Position numbers and translations under genes: made by a program
Part shown: positions 53,601 through 62,809 of the stretch, piece by piece
Layout of the letters: the number at the start of each line of letters is the position of its first letter
How positions within the stretch are numbered: the stretch's first letter is position 1
Notes under the pieces: model-generated
What the model was told of the DNA's origin: nothing
Seen by the model: the letters and a program-made list of their open reading frames with translations, nothing else
Databases searched by the model: none
DNA from: Phoenix dactylifera
Taxonomy: Eukaryota > Streptophyta > Magnoliopsida > Arecales > Arecaceae
Assembly: GCF_009389715.1 (NCBI RefSeq)
Contig: NC_052397.1
Span: 15,014,129 to 15,078,128 of the forward strand
Direction: 5' to 3'
Length of the DNA: 64,000 bases

Positions 53601-56600
53601 ATTAGAAAGAATGATAACAAAATGACGGTCCAAAAACATGTCAAGGAAGGCCAGTTTAAGCAAGAAATCTCTAAAAGGTCAAGATGCATATCTTTTTTTT
53701 GCATGAAAAATGCATACTGAAAAATAAAACATCACAAACAAAAGATGTGATTGAACATGGAGGGGTTGAATCTGAAGGCTTGAATCAGCAAAAAATCAGA
53801 ATCCAAAACTTAATCCAGAACATTAGAAAGAATGATCACAAAATGACGGTCCAAAAACATGTCAAGGAAGGCCAGTTTAAGCAAGGTATCTCTGAAAGGT
53901 AAAGATGCATTTCTTTTTTGCATGATAAATGCATATTGAATAATGAAACATCACAAACAAAAGAAGTGATTGAAATGACTGGATCTTGTAAGACAAATGG
54001 ACAAGTGGTTGACACATGAAAAGAGGTAAACATCATGCGTGTAGAACATGGGAAAATATGAGAAGAGAAATGACGTAGGGAAAGGTCATTTTAAGCAAGA
54101 AATGTGTAAATTGATCAAACTGCATACTAAATGATGAGAAACCACAATCATAAAAAATGTGATTCAAGGTCGATTCTGAAGGCTTGAGTGCTTACAACAA
54201 AGAATAACAAAAGTGGCATGCGAAAAGAGGTAAGTCTGTATAACATCGAAGTGTAACAGCCAAAGAAGCCTCAGGAACGCAATGCTAGATGGATGGCAGA
54301 ACTTCAAACTGAAAATTTCCTCCAAAAATAAATTAAGGTTCAAATTATTGAGTTCGTTTATGAAGTCATGTACCCACTTTACTTGAAATCCATGTAAATA
54401 TAAATAGAACAAATAAAGCAAACAATATGTATGTAGCAAAAAGAAGATAAGTGTTATAGCATATACACAATAAAGCAGGAGACCTACCCTTTGCAACCCC
54501 CCACTTCCTTCCCTTTGCCTTCCTTTTTACAAGGTTACTACACTCATTGCCTGAAGAACATGGATTCGGGGAAAAGAATTGCACAAATAACAGAGGGAAC
54601 CACTAATCTGCTTCAAAAGCATGCAATATTGAAATGTTTTGTGAAGAACATTAAAACAGTTTGGGCATTAATCACAACAAAAAATGTCACAGGGTCTCAA
54701 AGCTTAAAACATCTCAAGTTCCTGTCTAAATTTCGAAATAGTCAAACCAAATTAACAGTGAAGAGCAAGTGCCATCTTAACACATTGCGGCCATGATGAT
54801 AATACAGTTCTAGACAAAGAAGTCCCAGATTCAATTCAAAGAGCAAATGATGAACAGATGAACAAAAAATCAACTGAACTCACAACTAAGACCTGACCTG
54901 TCTGGTAATAGTATGAACATTTGGAAAAAAATGAGTAAGCGAATATGTAAGCTTGATAAATACTCACAAAAGGTTAAATGAGAATGAATAATTACCAGTG
55001 TTCTTGCAGTTTTCCCTGTGTCCTTGCGAGAATGAACAAAAACCATTGCTTGATATCCTTGCTTTAATGAATCTGCTACCTGATACAAATGCTCCACAAT
55101 AAATCCCAAAGTGACTTCAAGCATTGATATAAGACTGAGAAAAGCTTCATAAGAAGTTCCTAGAGAAGACCTTCTCATAGCATATTGAGTTGAACAGTTC
55201 CATTTTTTTTGTATAGTCCCTCTCACTAATCCCAATGTACTGTTGAGCTAGGGGAACTGGACGATAACTTGAATCAAAAAAGAACAATCCACTTTCAGGA
55301 TTAACGCGCAAAAATTGTGCAACCTGTTCATTAAAAAAATGAATATATTATGTTATGAAAGACAAGATGCTACTCATTATAGTACTAAACATGTACAATT
55401 TATTGCCAGCAATACCTCTATATAATTGGGTAGGGTAGCAGATAGGCCCACAATGCGTATCATAGATTGTGTTGATTCAACCTGTTAGAAATCAGAAGCG
55501 GTTGAAGCAAAGACTAAAGCTTCTCATTGTATTGAAACTCAAACTATATCAGCCTTGGAAGATACAGGACTAAGCAATATGTCAACTCACATGGACTAAA
55601 AAACTTTTCCATGATGCAAAAGAAAACCAGTTAGATAAGCTATGAAAGTTATTTAAGTGCATCATAGCAATATATTTATAAATAGAGAAGGGGGAATTTG
55701 AAGAAAGTGAATATATATAAGGTATAGACAGGTACAAAAGATTCGTTCCACAACAATAAAGAATAAGCAAATAGGTAATGAGTCCATGCCTCCATGGTAT
55801 TTTAGCTTCTCACGAATAAGTGTCGATGAGGAAGAGTCCATAGATAGATATAACTAAGGTCCGCCGTACCGGTACCGGTGGCGGCCCGAACCGGTCCCGT
55901 ACCAGTGGCGTACCGGTCCGAACCGGTTCCGAACCGGTCCCGTACCGGTCCGAACCGGTCCCGTACCGGTCTCGTACCGGTTCTTCAACAATAAACTATC
56001 GATACCGGATTCCACGCTGATCCGGTACCGGTCTCTGGCCGGACCGGTACGTACCGGCCCGTACCGGCCAGTACGGACTGGTACGGCAGACCATAGATAT
56101 AACAGTGCAAACAACAATAGCTTTGATGAACAATGTCATTATAACAGCAGTAATATTTGCAAAAGTAAAATGACAATCAGTTGATTAACAGAAGAATCAT
56201 AAATACGCTGCCTAACATTCATTTTTGGTTCCACCAGAATATCATATTATATAATATGACAGCATGTTCAACCTCGGTGAAACAAATATAGAAGCAAAAA
56301 CAATACACACAAATAGATATATACTTTTACAAATTCAGTGAGTGGACTTCCTTCATAAATAGGCAAATGTATGAACTCGTATGCTTATCAAAATTTAGTT
56401 ATTTCTCAGAAGAACCAAATATCCTCAAAGTAGCCCAATATAGAAGGAAGGTTCTTATGAAGTTGTTTGTACTTCAAATTCCATTTAGACTGTAAGAGAT
56501 GAAGACAGGGTTTTTCTAACAGCACACAGAAAGCCAGAACATTTAGAACTACAGCCTTCACCATTATAGTGTTAATCACATATTGCATGGTCCAAAAGCA

Positions 56601-59600
56601 AATAGTTTATTTTTCTTTTTCTTTTTTTAAACTCTTCTCATAGAGGCTAGTAGAGTGTATATTGGAGAAGATTTATAGTGAAGAGCTGAGAGGTTCAAAT
56701 GAGAGCATAGATTCAAGAGTGCAAAAAAAAAGGCACAGTTTATGCCTTGTTTAGGTCTTGATATTTAAAAAAGAAAAACAACATCGAGTGCAAGGTTTCA
56801 AATACCGCCAGAATGGTAATGGTATGAATGGTACCATACCATTCTGGCAAGTTTTGGCACTGGCACACACTGTCTTGGTGCGGGATGCAGTCATGTACCA
56901 TGTGTTAGTACTTAGTACCCAATACCGTATTGGAAAAAAACAAGTACAGGGTCTACCATCGGTATTCGAAACCTTGATTGACTGCATCCTAGAAAGCCAA
57001 CAATGATTATGCAAGCCACAGATCCCATATAGTTTCCCACTAATCACTCTAAAAAAGTTTCCCTGCCCTTTAGATAAGATTAATCATGTCCACATCTTGC
57101 TTGATTAAAATTCCCTCAACTTAAAAACTTAAAAGAGTCTTATAAATTGTAATTCATTTGCTTCACAAGTTTCTACCTATTACACAGCAAATGGATGATG
57201 AATTTAGCATGATGTGCACATGTTAAAGGCAACCGGAGAGACAACTGAAAACAAGATTATATATGTTATTTAACAAAGGTATTTTAATTTATTTTGAACA
57301 ATGCAGGAAATGGAAGGGAAGACCTACAATAGCATTGATGGAGATTGTTATAAAATATAATATAAAAGCATGAAACCATGGTATGAGATACCATACCGAA
57401 CTGCCTGGCTTGGTTGATATTATACCATACCGACCATGAAATTTCATACCGAACTGCCCGGCTCGGTCAATATTATACCATACCGACCATGAACCGGGAC
57501 GGTGTGTGGTCTCAGTATTTTGCCGAACCAGTCCTTACAGGACCGAATCACTCAGAACCAAGGTAAGAAAGAGATTGATGTCCTTTTCTCCTTCTATTTC
57601 AAGGTAAGAAAGGAGAAAGAGAGGGGAAGGAGAAGAGAAAAAGATGGAGAGAGTGGAAGGATAGGAAGGAGGTCTAATGCAAGTACTTCCCTTTATGGCT
57701 ATCCAGAATAGATAGACTACAAAGATCCTAAATGGGCACAATACCAAAGCTAGAGTCAAATCCTAGGGACTGACAACAAACATCATCTAAACATGTATGA
57801 GGGACATCTACACTCAACTTGAAATTAAACAGATGCATGTATGTTGCATTTTCATTTTTTTTAACATAAATATTTTACATTTTCCCTGTTATACTTAGTT
57901 AATTCAACATGTATTATTTAGTCACACCATTCTTTAGGCATGTAACATAAAAAATTAAAGTACATTGACAAAAATGAACTCACAAAAAAAGAAAACTAAA
58001 TAAAAGAAGCTTAAAAATTTAAAAACAAAAAATATAAACATATTTTTTTTGGTGTACCGGCATTGTTTGGTATGGTAGTGGTGCCATACCAAACTAGTCA
58101 ACTACCAGTACGCAATCCAGAACTGAGACTGCAAACCTTACTTAAAACAACATCAGAAATGGCTCTATATGGGAATACTTGGTGAATTAGGAACATAAAA
58201 ACTGTAACCCCAAATAGCCGGAACAAGGTTTGATGGTTATGGTTATAAGCATTTGTGCGCTATAAGAAAAACCTAAGACAATGTGTTGAACAATCACAGT
58301 TGGCAGAAGGCAGCAGAATGAAGGTCCAGACACCTAGAAGCCAAGATAGACTGCCCACCCCAACCCCTCCATATGGCAGCAACGGAACTTACATTACAGA
58401 AAAGGATCTAACTAGGTTTAAGATCAGAAGCATTCATACCTTACTACAAGCATTTTAGCTGAAAAAGAGTTCATGCATGTTTAAAGACAGAAACAACACC
58501 ATTGAATGCCAAGGATCGGTAATAAAGAGATGAGAGCACAATGTGAAAAACATGACATTGGTTTGCGTACCTTAAGCTTTCACCATTAAATCAAATAAGT
58601 AGGAAAGTGCAGAAAATAGTTAAGTAATTAGCATATTGCACTTTTCCTGGAAACTTACTTGTCGGAGGGTTCGAGCAACTAGCGCTTCTATCACAGAGCC
58701 TCTATCATCATTCAACAAGTGTACTTCATCAATAATTAGGAGTTTCACCAGCATTGACATTGACATGTCACTGCTTTTGCGAGTAATGACATCCCATTTT
58801 TCAGGTGTTGTAACTATCATCTGGGTAGAGTAGGAAATGAGAAAGAAGGTTTGAACAAATAATATTACCAACAGCCAAAAAACAATGCAAGCACTGACCT
58901 GGGTTTCCTCGAGCTCATTCCTAGAGAGTTGCATGTCACCAGTAAGTTCTTTTACTGCCAGATTCAAGGGAGATAAGCGGCGACTGAATGTGGATGTCAC
59001 CTCAGCTGCCAAAGCCTACAGAAGATGTTTATCAGAATATGATAAAAATCACATATAATCGGGTTATCATAGTATGTATATAGCTGAGGGGGGACTGATA
59101 CCTTCATGGGAGCAACATATACTATTTTAAACTCATTTTTATGCAAAATTCCATCCCTGAAATGTTGCTTGATCTACAACACAAAACCCTGTCTTACTCC
59201 AATGTTGAAATACTGAACGTAGGAGACATGACAAACCAACATTATGGCATTGTGCAATTAAAGTTAATTCAAGATGCTGAATGAGGCTAAATCCAAATTA
59301 ATTAAACCCAAAGAAAGCCATTAATGTTCAATTCATGTTGCAGGTCTTTACCTCATGAAGAATAGCAACCATAGCAATATTTGTCTTGCCAGCACCAGTC
59401 GGTGCACAAACCTGAAAGTAAACTGTTAATGTAAACATAATGAAAGGAATCCCTGATTTTTTTCATATGGTGAAAAGAAAGCAGAAATAGATTAAAAAAA
59501 CTACTAGCAAGCCGCGTAATGTTACAAGAACAGAATTAGAAAACTAGTTACTAGTATATTTTCATTTGTATGATATGTTGCTTGAAAAATACGGCTCTGA

Positions 59601-62600
59601 ATGCGGTTGAGTGATTTATATCCCCGGAAAGCAACTTGAGCAAACTCATCCAGTTCTGTGATCTCAATCTGGTAAAGCAGCAAGCAAAAGCTGCAGTTAG
59701 AAACAGCAATCTGTGTGCAGGAACAGCAACAAATAAAGCAACACTAGAAGTTGGCCAGTCAAATATAAGTTGTCTAAATAGAAAGACTGAAAATTCAACA
59801 ACAATAGTTCCGAAAGGAAATGCATTTCAGCAAAAATTAAAGAGCTACAATTAAAAAGAAGTACAATGAATCTCCTAAATGCTTCATCAATTAATATCTA
59901 ATAACATATAACATTTCCAAAAGCTCTAGCGAAAAAGCATGTATAGACAACCATATAGTGATTGTCCAAGAAGCCAATAAGTATTAATTTTTTTATGTTT
60001 CACCTTCAGATCCATATGTTTGTTCAAAATGTATCAAACTTCACCTAATTAAGTGCTAGGAAAATGGAAAAGTCAACCCTTAGGATTATTCTAGGTGCAG
60101 ATAAAGCAACTAAGTTGAGCTATACCATAATATAACTAATAAGAACACTTCTTTTAGCTTCTAATATCAGCAAATTCTAAATGAAATCAAAATGATCATC
60201 TTAAGACGTCTTCAAGGCATTATGTGGCTTTTAGCAAGTTTGCAGTCCATCAAATTTCATCTGAGTTAAGAACAAAATATCTCAGGGCTTATGACAGCCA
60301 TATTTTTATACGCAAAATAATATACAGATAAATCAACTGAGTTGAGATATACAAAGCTCCCAAATACAGATATATGGTTTAACTCCTAATATTAGCAAAG
60401 TTAAAATGAAACTGAATTAAGTAATGATAAACAAAGACTTTTCTTACTTTTGCAAGGCATTATGAGGTTTTGAGCAAGCACCGTACAACCAAAATTGGAC
60501 ATTTGACCTAGTTTAATACCAACAGCTTTATGCTCCTCTTCTAGATGTTATATATCTACCATTGATGAGTTTCTAAAGGTCTCTATGGCACAGTTGCATA
60601 GATCATTGCATATTTCAGACATCCTTACGCTTAATGCAAAAGCAGAAAACACCCATAGGCATAATTGAGTCTTAATTCAAACACCAATCAGGTAACTTGT
60701 AAACGGGACATTAAATTTTAAAGAAAATACAGAAATACCAGCTTTTCATCAGGCTTCATTGCAGCAGTTGGAGTGGGTGGAATTCTGACTTCTTCATAGC
60801 CTTTATGATGTATCCTCATTGTTCCCTGAGGAAGAGCACCAACTGAGAAAGAATTTGGGCCCCGGCCTGTCCCAATCAGATCATCAAAAGGTTGTTTTTT
60901 CTCGCTGGCTGAAAGTAGAGCAGAAAAACTTTCAGCAGGAAAATCATGCATGCTCCCATAATCTGCCCCACGTTTATGACGCTTTTCCTCTTTGCGTCTA
61001 AGTTTATCAATTTGCCGTTCAGATTCTGTTTGTATGGTAACCTGGATACAGCATTATATGAAAGGTTTGACAACTTCAATAACACAAATCTATTAGTCGA
61101 AAAAAGAAACTGATATATGAAAAAAATTTCACTCCATGCATGATGTCAGCATACCTGTGTGCCATAGCTCGGCATCTTCAGTTGACTGCTTGAAGACAAT
61201 TTCTCAGATTTAAGTATGAGCAACGCATGTTGGATCACCTCCACAAGCTCCTTCCGATGCTGTAGCGGGTAGATGGGGGGAATCAGAATAGGTTAAATTT
61301 AACCAGGACATAATGTGTACAAGAACATGGAAACAAAGAGTGATGAATGAGAAAATCAAAAGAGATGTAGGCGCCGCAGAAAGCATAAAGAACAGATAAC
61401 CAGTTGAGATAGGATGGACTGTGCAGCAAAGATTTCCGAAGACCTTGGTAGGAGAAATGATGAATTTGTGTCAAAGAGACCACCAAGGAGAAGTCTTCTA
61501 TAGATTGCACGGATGGAAGTAGTGAGAAAAGATATGAAAGGTACCCAATAAGAATGGTTGGCAAATAACAATTCATTAAACTGGTTCCCGTAGCAGGGAC
61601 AAGAATTGATGGTTATGGTTACAATAAGTTCAAACGCAGCATAGTAGATCCCAATAAGTATCCATAAAATATTGATTAGAGCAGCTGGTAATTGGTATTG
61701 TCAAACTTCATCATATTTATACCAAGGCCATTTTAAATATTTGCAATTGCTTCTGAGGATTTGTGGTAAGGCTACAACTAGACTGAAGTGAAAACTGATA
61801 CTTCACATCCAAATGGAACCTAGCCATTAAATCAAGTTATAGTCAAGGAACGAATGCCACAGCCTCACTTTTACCAATACAAGGATGAACTCTGTTGCAA
61901 GACTAGAAAAGAATGACCAATTAACAATGCAAGTATGAGTAACCAGGAGACAAGGATTCTAGCATTGCCAATCTAGAATACAAATCTCAACTACCAGAAG
62001 ACCTGAGGTTCTTGCATTGTAAATCATATCTTCCACAATCAAAAGCTAACAATTTTTTGACAAAGAACAGATCGATCGCTGAGACCCTTGAGGAAAGGTA
62101 AGCAAACTTATAATGTAATACTTGCATATGACTTCCTACTTACCAACAATAAATCTTGTACAGTTTCAAATGCGCCATCACCAACAAGATCCAACAAATC
62201 ACCAGCTATCTTTCCAGCAGAAAATTTAAATTTTATGAGAGTTCAGTAAATAGAAGAAAAAATGCACTTATCCCAGAAGGGAACAAATTTACTACACTAT
62301 GAATACGTTGAGCCATATTTGAATGCAGTGTTAAAGAACAGAGCGGAAGTACCTCATCGCCTGCTTTGTTTGACAGGAGCACCCGACAAAGTGCCATTGC
62401 AAGTTCATCTCCAGAAAGCTGGGAGCCACCCCTCTTCACTATAAGATCACATGCATCTTTCAGCCATCTCAAACTCACTGTCCCCGGATCAGGACTTGAA
62501 TGATGATGGCCAGATACTATGCTATCATAATGCTCCACAGGGAATGGAGCAGTAGTACCACAATCATTGGCCAAGGATATACCATGTTCCAATGGCACGT

Positions 62601-62809
62601 CCACCACAAAGCGAGAAGGAGATTGAAAAAGAATATTAGCACCAAATTCACTGGAACTATCTGCAGCCCCATCCACCACCCTTTCCTGGATGAGTGCAAC
62701 CTCATGGCCAGTAGTGCACTGCAAAGTAAAAAGTCTCTGAGCTGACGAAGCTACTTTCTGAATACTTGAGTCTGGAACATAGTAACCAACAAGCCTATGC
62801 AACTCTTCC
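16466..62809 (-). CDS. DExH14: ASCC3/DExH14-type RNA helicase, 46 exons in the window, 5' end outside
   Basis: The exons sum to 5,938 nt: 1,978 residues plus TAA. The Arabidopsis homologue (At5g61140) has about 2,150, so roughly the first 120 residues are missing. The order is: N-terminal region; cassette 1 with APTGAGKT (352-359, numbering from the first residue seen), DEVH (463-466), SAT (500-502) and GRAGRPQ (703-709); Sec63 unit 1; cassette 2 with APTGSGKT (1200-1207), DEIH (1304-1307) and GRAGRPQ (1539-1545); Sec63 unit 2 and C-terminus. Both Walker A lysines and both DExH boxes are intact, so both cassettes look capable of ATP binding. In animals and yeast the orthologue (ASCC3/Slh1) unwinds nucleic acid in the ASC-1 complex for alkylation repair and dissociates collided ribosomes. 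The plant role is inferred. It is not the splicing helicase BRR2: the sequence follows DExH14 residue by residue, including [18 protein letters not shown] at the C-terminus. Confidence 0.95.
17168..17580. mobile_element. Possible MITE beginning GGCCCTGTTTGG, in the last intron region of DExH14
   Basis: The left end GGCCCTGTTTGGTATCA is followed by TTTTCAG/TTTTT-rich sequence. A GC-rich centre of CCGCCACCACC words lies at 17345-17425. The right side holds TATACCAAACATGAATTG and CAGTTTTCAGGTTTCAG repeats that pair loosely with the left side. Exact ends and target duplication are unclear. It lies inside the 16553-19092 intron. Confidence 0.35.
22640..23195. mobile_element. GC-rich fold-back element with 70-bp hairpin arms
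   Basis: Two nearly identical arms face each other: about 22858-22928 (GGCTGGAAAACAGGGTGGAT to TTTTGCGATT) and, inverted, about 22970-23042. An inner pair (GTGAAGTC-GCAA/TTGC-GACTTCAC) lies between. Outside are GA-rich and CT-rich blocks in mirror order, and outer ends with GGAACCG/CGGTACC words. It sits within the intron 21639-25300. Related sequence recurs at 48808-49317. Confidence 0.65.
23529..23614. repeat. Compound microsatellite (GT)n-(AG)n
   Basis: GT repeats at 23529-23547 and an uninterrupted AG run of about 29 units at 23556-23614. The open frames of alternating Ser-Leu or Arg-Glu over it are artefacts of the repeat. Confidence 0.95.
23870..24306. mobile_element. 5'-truncated relative of the 1299-2855 transposon
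   Basis: The right end (GCTTTTGAGGCTCCATAA, then CCTCCAATAGCAATCCCAAA, CGAGGCC) is a diverged copy of the end at 2855 and is followed by TAA. Upstream are AAATTGGAGCTT, ACCAAACACCG and an AT-rich interior, as in the intact element. No matching left end was found. Confidence 0.5.
25508..25678. repeat. 85-bp tandem duplication in a DExH14 intron
   Basis: ATGATGAGCATCCCAAAA through GGATCTAAA-TAGGTGCATATG and ATCAGAAA-CA-ATATAAAG appears twice, at 25508 and 25593. It lies next to exon 25301-25468 but does not enter it. Confidence 0.8.
26330..26572. mobile_element. GGTACC-rich fold-back MITE, copy in intron 25788-28891
   Basis: The region opens with CCATGGTTCCAAAAACTACC and closes with GGTATTTAAAATCTTG, an imperfect inverted pair. 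In between are GGTACC, CCGATATGGG and TACCGATGCATACC words in an AT-rich intron. Confidence 0.5.
27860..28081. repeat. 112-bp tandem duplication in a DExH14 intron
   Basis: AACTCCTATT-TC, ATGTTCCTAAGTTTTCA-GT, TCTACTG and AGTAGAAAATATC-AGATAT occur twice, at 27860 and 27972, with about 15% divergence. Confidence 0.75.
32175..32646. repeat. Recent 211-bp duplication with 261-bp offset
   Basis: Sequence 32175-32385 is repeated at 32436-32646, almost identical (TTTGTTTG versus TTTGCTTG is the difference noticed). Each copy contains a short internal duplication of GCAACTTTGTGCTACGGAGA. A 50-bp purine-rich spacer separates them. The right copy ends 46 bp from exon 32692-32782, in the intron that uses the GC donor. 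Confidence 0.9.
32690..32691 (-). other. GC splice donor in DExH14
   Basis: The exon ending at 32692 (HIQ) is followed by GCAAGT, and the next exon starts GYPGKF at 32065 after TAACAG. No GT nearby keeps the frame and the conserved HIQGYPGK junction. AG/GCAAGT is the usual context of GC-AG introns. Confidence 0.85.
33565..33775. repeat. 50-58-bp AT-rich minisatellite, about 3.5 units
   Basis: CTTTAAGTTCTATTGTGTTA-type starts occur at about 33593, 33644, 33694 and 33752, with TTGTTATGTTTTTCT-TCATA in each unit. It lies in the intron 32783-34924. Confidence 0.8.
35848..35891 (+). other. G-run tract able to form a quadruplex
   Basis: A 44-bp stretch on the plus strand holds at least six runs of three or more Gs separated by one to a few bases. 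The plus strand is the template strand of DExH14 here (intron 35014-37980). Confidence 0.55.
36540..37660. mobile_element. Possible non-autonomous DNA element with pyrimidine-rich interior
   Basis: Both sides (36540-36720 and 37500-37640) are rich in TTTTTCGAAAAG, GAAAAC and TTTTCAGCTTTC words arranged in opposite senses, around an interior of CT-rich DNA (36760-37160). The left start GGTATCTTTGGCA and the right end TGCTAAATGCAAC pair only weakly. A 215-codon open frame over the interior is low-complexity Ser/Pro/Leu and is not treated as a gene. Confidence 0.35.
40712..42325. mobile_element. Probable mitochondrial DNA insertion (NUMT) in a DExH14 intron
   Basis: About 1.6 kb of balanced-composition DNA sits abruptly in an AT-rich intron. 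Its style is that of angiosperm mitochondrial spacer DNA: GGCTAGGCAAGGCAAGCTAA, GAAAGAGAGGCAGTCTCAAA, CTTCCTGGGAAGGCAGAAGG, AAGTCAGTCGGGATCC, repeated AAGTCAGTAAG words and few A or T runs. It holds small open frames but no mitochondrial gene I could name. The boundaries are estimated from the change in composition. Plastid origin or a nuclear element of unusual composition remain possible. Confidence 0.6.
43833..44067. mobile_element. GGTACC-rich fold-back element filling intron 43758-44095
   Basis: Ends GGTCTGCCGTACCGG and the complement of GGTACGGCGGACC form the outer inverted repeat. Inside are many ACCGGTTCGGACCGGTACG-like units and a unique core (GCGTGGAATCCAGTACC, then TTTATTGTTGAAGAACC). 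On the transcript it begins about 28 nt after the 5' splice site and makes up about 70% of the 338-bp intron. Confidence 0.8.
46162..46273. mobile_element. Short (112 bp) GGTACC-family fold-back element
   Basis: Starts CAAGGTTC and ends GAACCTTG, with AATACCGGTGTCAGTACTGG in the middle. It is the smallest clear member in the window, in the intron 45964-47531. Confidence 0.65.
46843..47328. mobile_element. 486-bp GGTACC-family element
   Basis: Opens CCATGGTATGCTGAACCGG and closes CCAGTACGACATACCTTG, an imperfect inverted pair. The interior has three tandem units around GGGG-C-GAACCAAGCGGTAC with CCGGCCAGTACAATAATG, plus a unique part with CGCGCCTCGCGCGCGCTACG (47215-47240), one of the most CpG-dense spots in the window. 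Confidence 0.7.
48808..49317. mobile_element. GC-rich fold-back element related to 22640-23195
   Basis: It shares AACTTCACTTAAAAATCGCA, then AATAAAAA-GG and GAATGAAACAGA with the 22.6-kb element, again between a purine-rich block (48900-48965) and a pyrimidine-rich block (49140-49230), with CGGTAC/GGTACGG words outside. Only one hairpin arm is preserved. It abuts a LINE fragment at its right. Confidence 0.6.
49318..49504 (-). mobile_element. RTE-type LINE fragment, 3' coding end
   Basis: The minus strand reads [18 protein letters not shown], then [15 protein letters not shown]. That is the tail of reverse-transcriptase polyproteins of RTE-clade LINEs (TW-E-V-KDL followed by a W-R-RI-ADP end). 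It is a short 5'-truncated piece within the intron 47856-49718. Confidence 0.7.
50283..50480. mobile_element. Diverged GGTACC-family element
   Basis: Opposed ACTAGTCCATGCAGG/TACTAGTCCCCAGCCTG words, with TACCATACCGACACATGG and GGTATGATACATGCTGGTAC inside. The ends are not sharp. Located in the long intron 50144-54995. Confidence 0.4.
51518..51900 (-). mobile_element. RTE-type LINE 3' remnant
   Basis: The minus strand encodes [15 protein letters not shown] and [16 protein letters not shown] with stops before it, a decayed form of the LRW-GHV-R segment near the end of RTE reverse transcriptases. It ends with GTTGGGACTTGGGACAAAGC, the typical 3' end. Orientation matches the fragment at 49318-49504, but the two encode overlapping parts and so are separate insertions. 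Confidence 0.65.
53562..54190. repeat. 221-bp tandem repeat, three diverging units
   Basis: AATCAGCAAAAAATCAGAAT starts units at 53562 and 53783. GAAGGCCAGTTTAAGCAAG recurs at about 53646 and 53867, and in altered form near 54081. The first two units are about 90% alike; the third is partial. It lies in the intron 50144-54995. Confidence 0.85.
55857..56092. mobile_element. GGTACC-rich fold-back element, mirror copy of 43833-44067
   Basis: Ends AGGTCCGCCGTACCGG and GGTACGGCAGACC. Its unique core (GGTTCTTCAACAATAAACTA, then GATTCCACGCTG) is the reverse complement of the core at 43.9 kb, so the two are the same element in opposite orientation. Located in the intron 55482-58658. Confidence 0.8.
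56791..56976. mobile_element. 186-bp MITE with clear terminal inverted repeats
   Basis: CAAGGTTTCAAATACCG at 56791-56807 and the complement of CAAGGTTTCGAATACCG at 56960-56976 match at 16 of 17 positions. Inside are the self-complementary CAGAATGGTAATGGTATG/GGTACCATACCATTCTGG. This is the best example in the window of the CAAGGTT-ended family. Confidence 0.8.
57374..57563. mobile_element. GGTACC-family element with an internal duplication
   Basis: Begins AACCATGGTATGAGATACC and ends GAACCAAGG. An internal unit of about 50 bp (ATACCGAACTGCC-GGCT, then ATTATACCATACCGACCATG) is repeated in tandem. Confidence 0.5.
58051..58140. mobile_element. Short GGTACC-family remnant
   Basis: GGTGTACCGGCATTGTTTGG, GGTATGGTAGTGGTGCCATACC and GCAAACCTTA in about 90 bp, within the intron 55482-58658. 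Confidence 0.4.
60739..62809 (-). other. DExH14: DExH14 exons 1-4 in the window: N-terminal region
   Basis: Exons 62353-62809, 62144-62209, 61155-61259 and 60739-61041. The first begins one base into a codon (acceptor TGTGCAG), so an upstream exon must exist. It opens with [14 protein letters not shown], matching residue about 118 of the Arabidopsis protein. [20 protein letters not shown] spans the third and fourth exons and is nearly invariant in plants. A basic stretch [12 protein letters not shown] follows. The segment ends at [15 protein letters not shown], just before the helicase core. Confidence 0.93.

Larger units (their letters stand above)
47532..59668 (-). other. DExH14: DExH14 helicase cassette 1, 13 exons
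   Basis: Exons 59552-59668, 59352-59411, 59102-59173, 58899-59015, 58659-58820, 55416-55481, 55171-55323, 54996-55079, 50069-50143, 49863-49994, 49719-49784, 47790-47855 and 47532-47654; all lengths are multiples of three. Motifs in order: [77 protein letters not shown]. The 153-nt exon ends at the unusual donor AAG/GTCTTC. The intron at 50144-54995 (4.85 kb) is the longest in the window. Confidence 0.95.

Noticed and set aside
16466..62809. Identification of the helicase as BRR2 (U5 snRNP200)
   Set aside because: BRR2 has the same two-cassette layout, but the N-terminal, Sec63 and C-terminal sequences follow the ASCC3/DExH14 branch.
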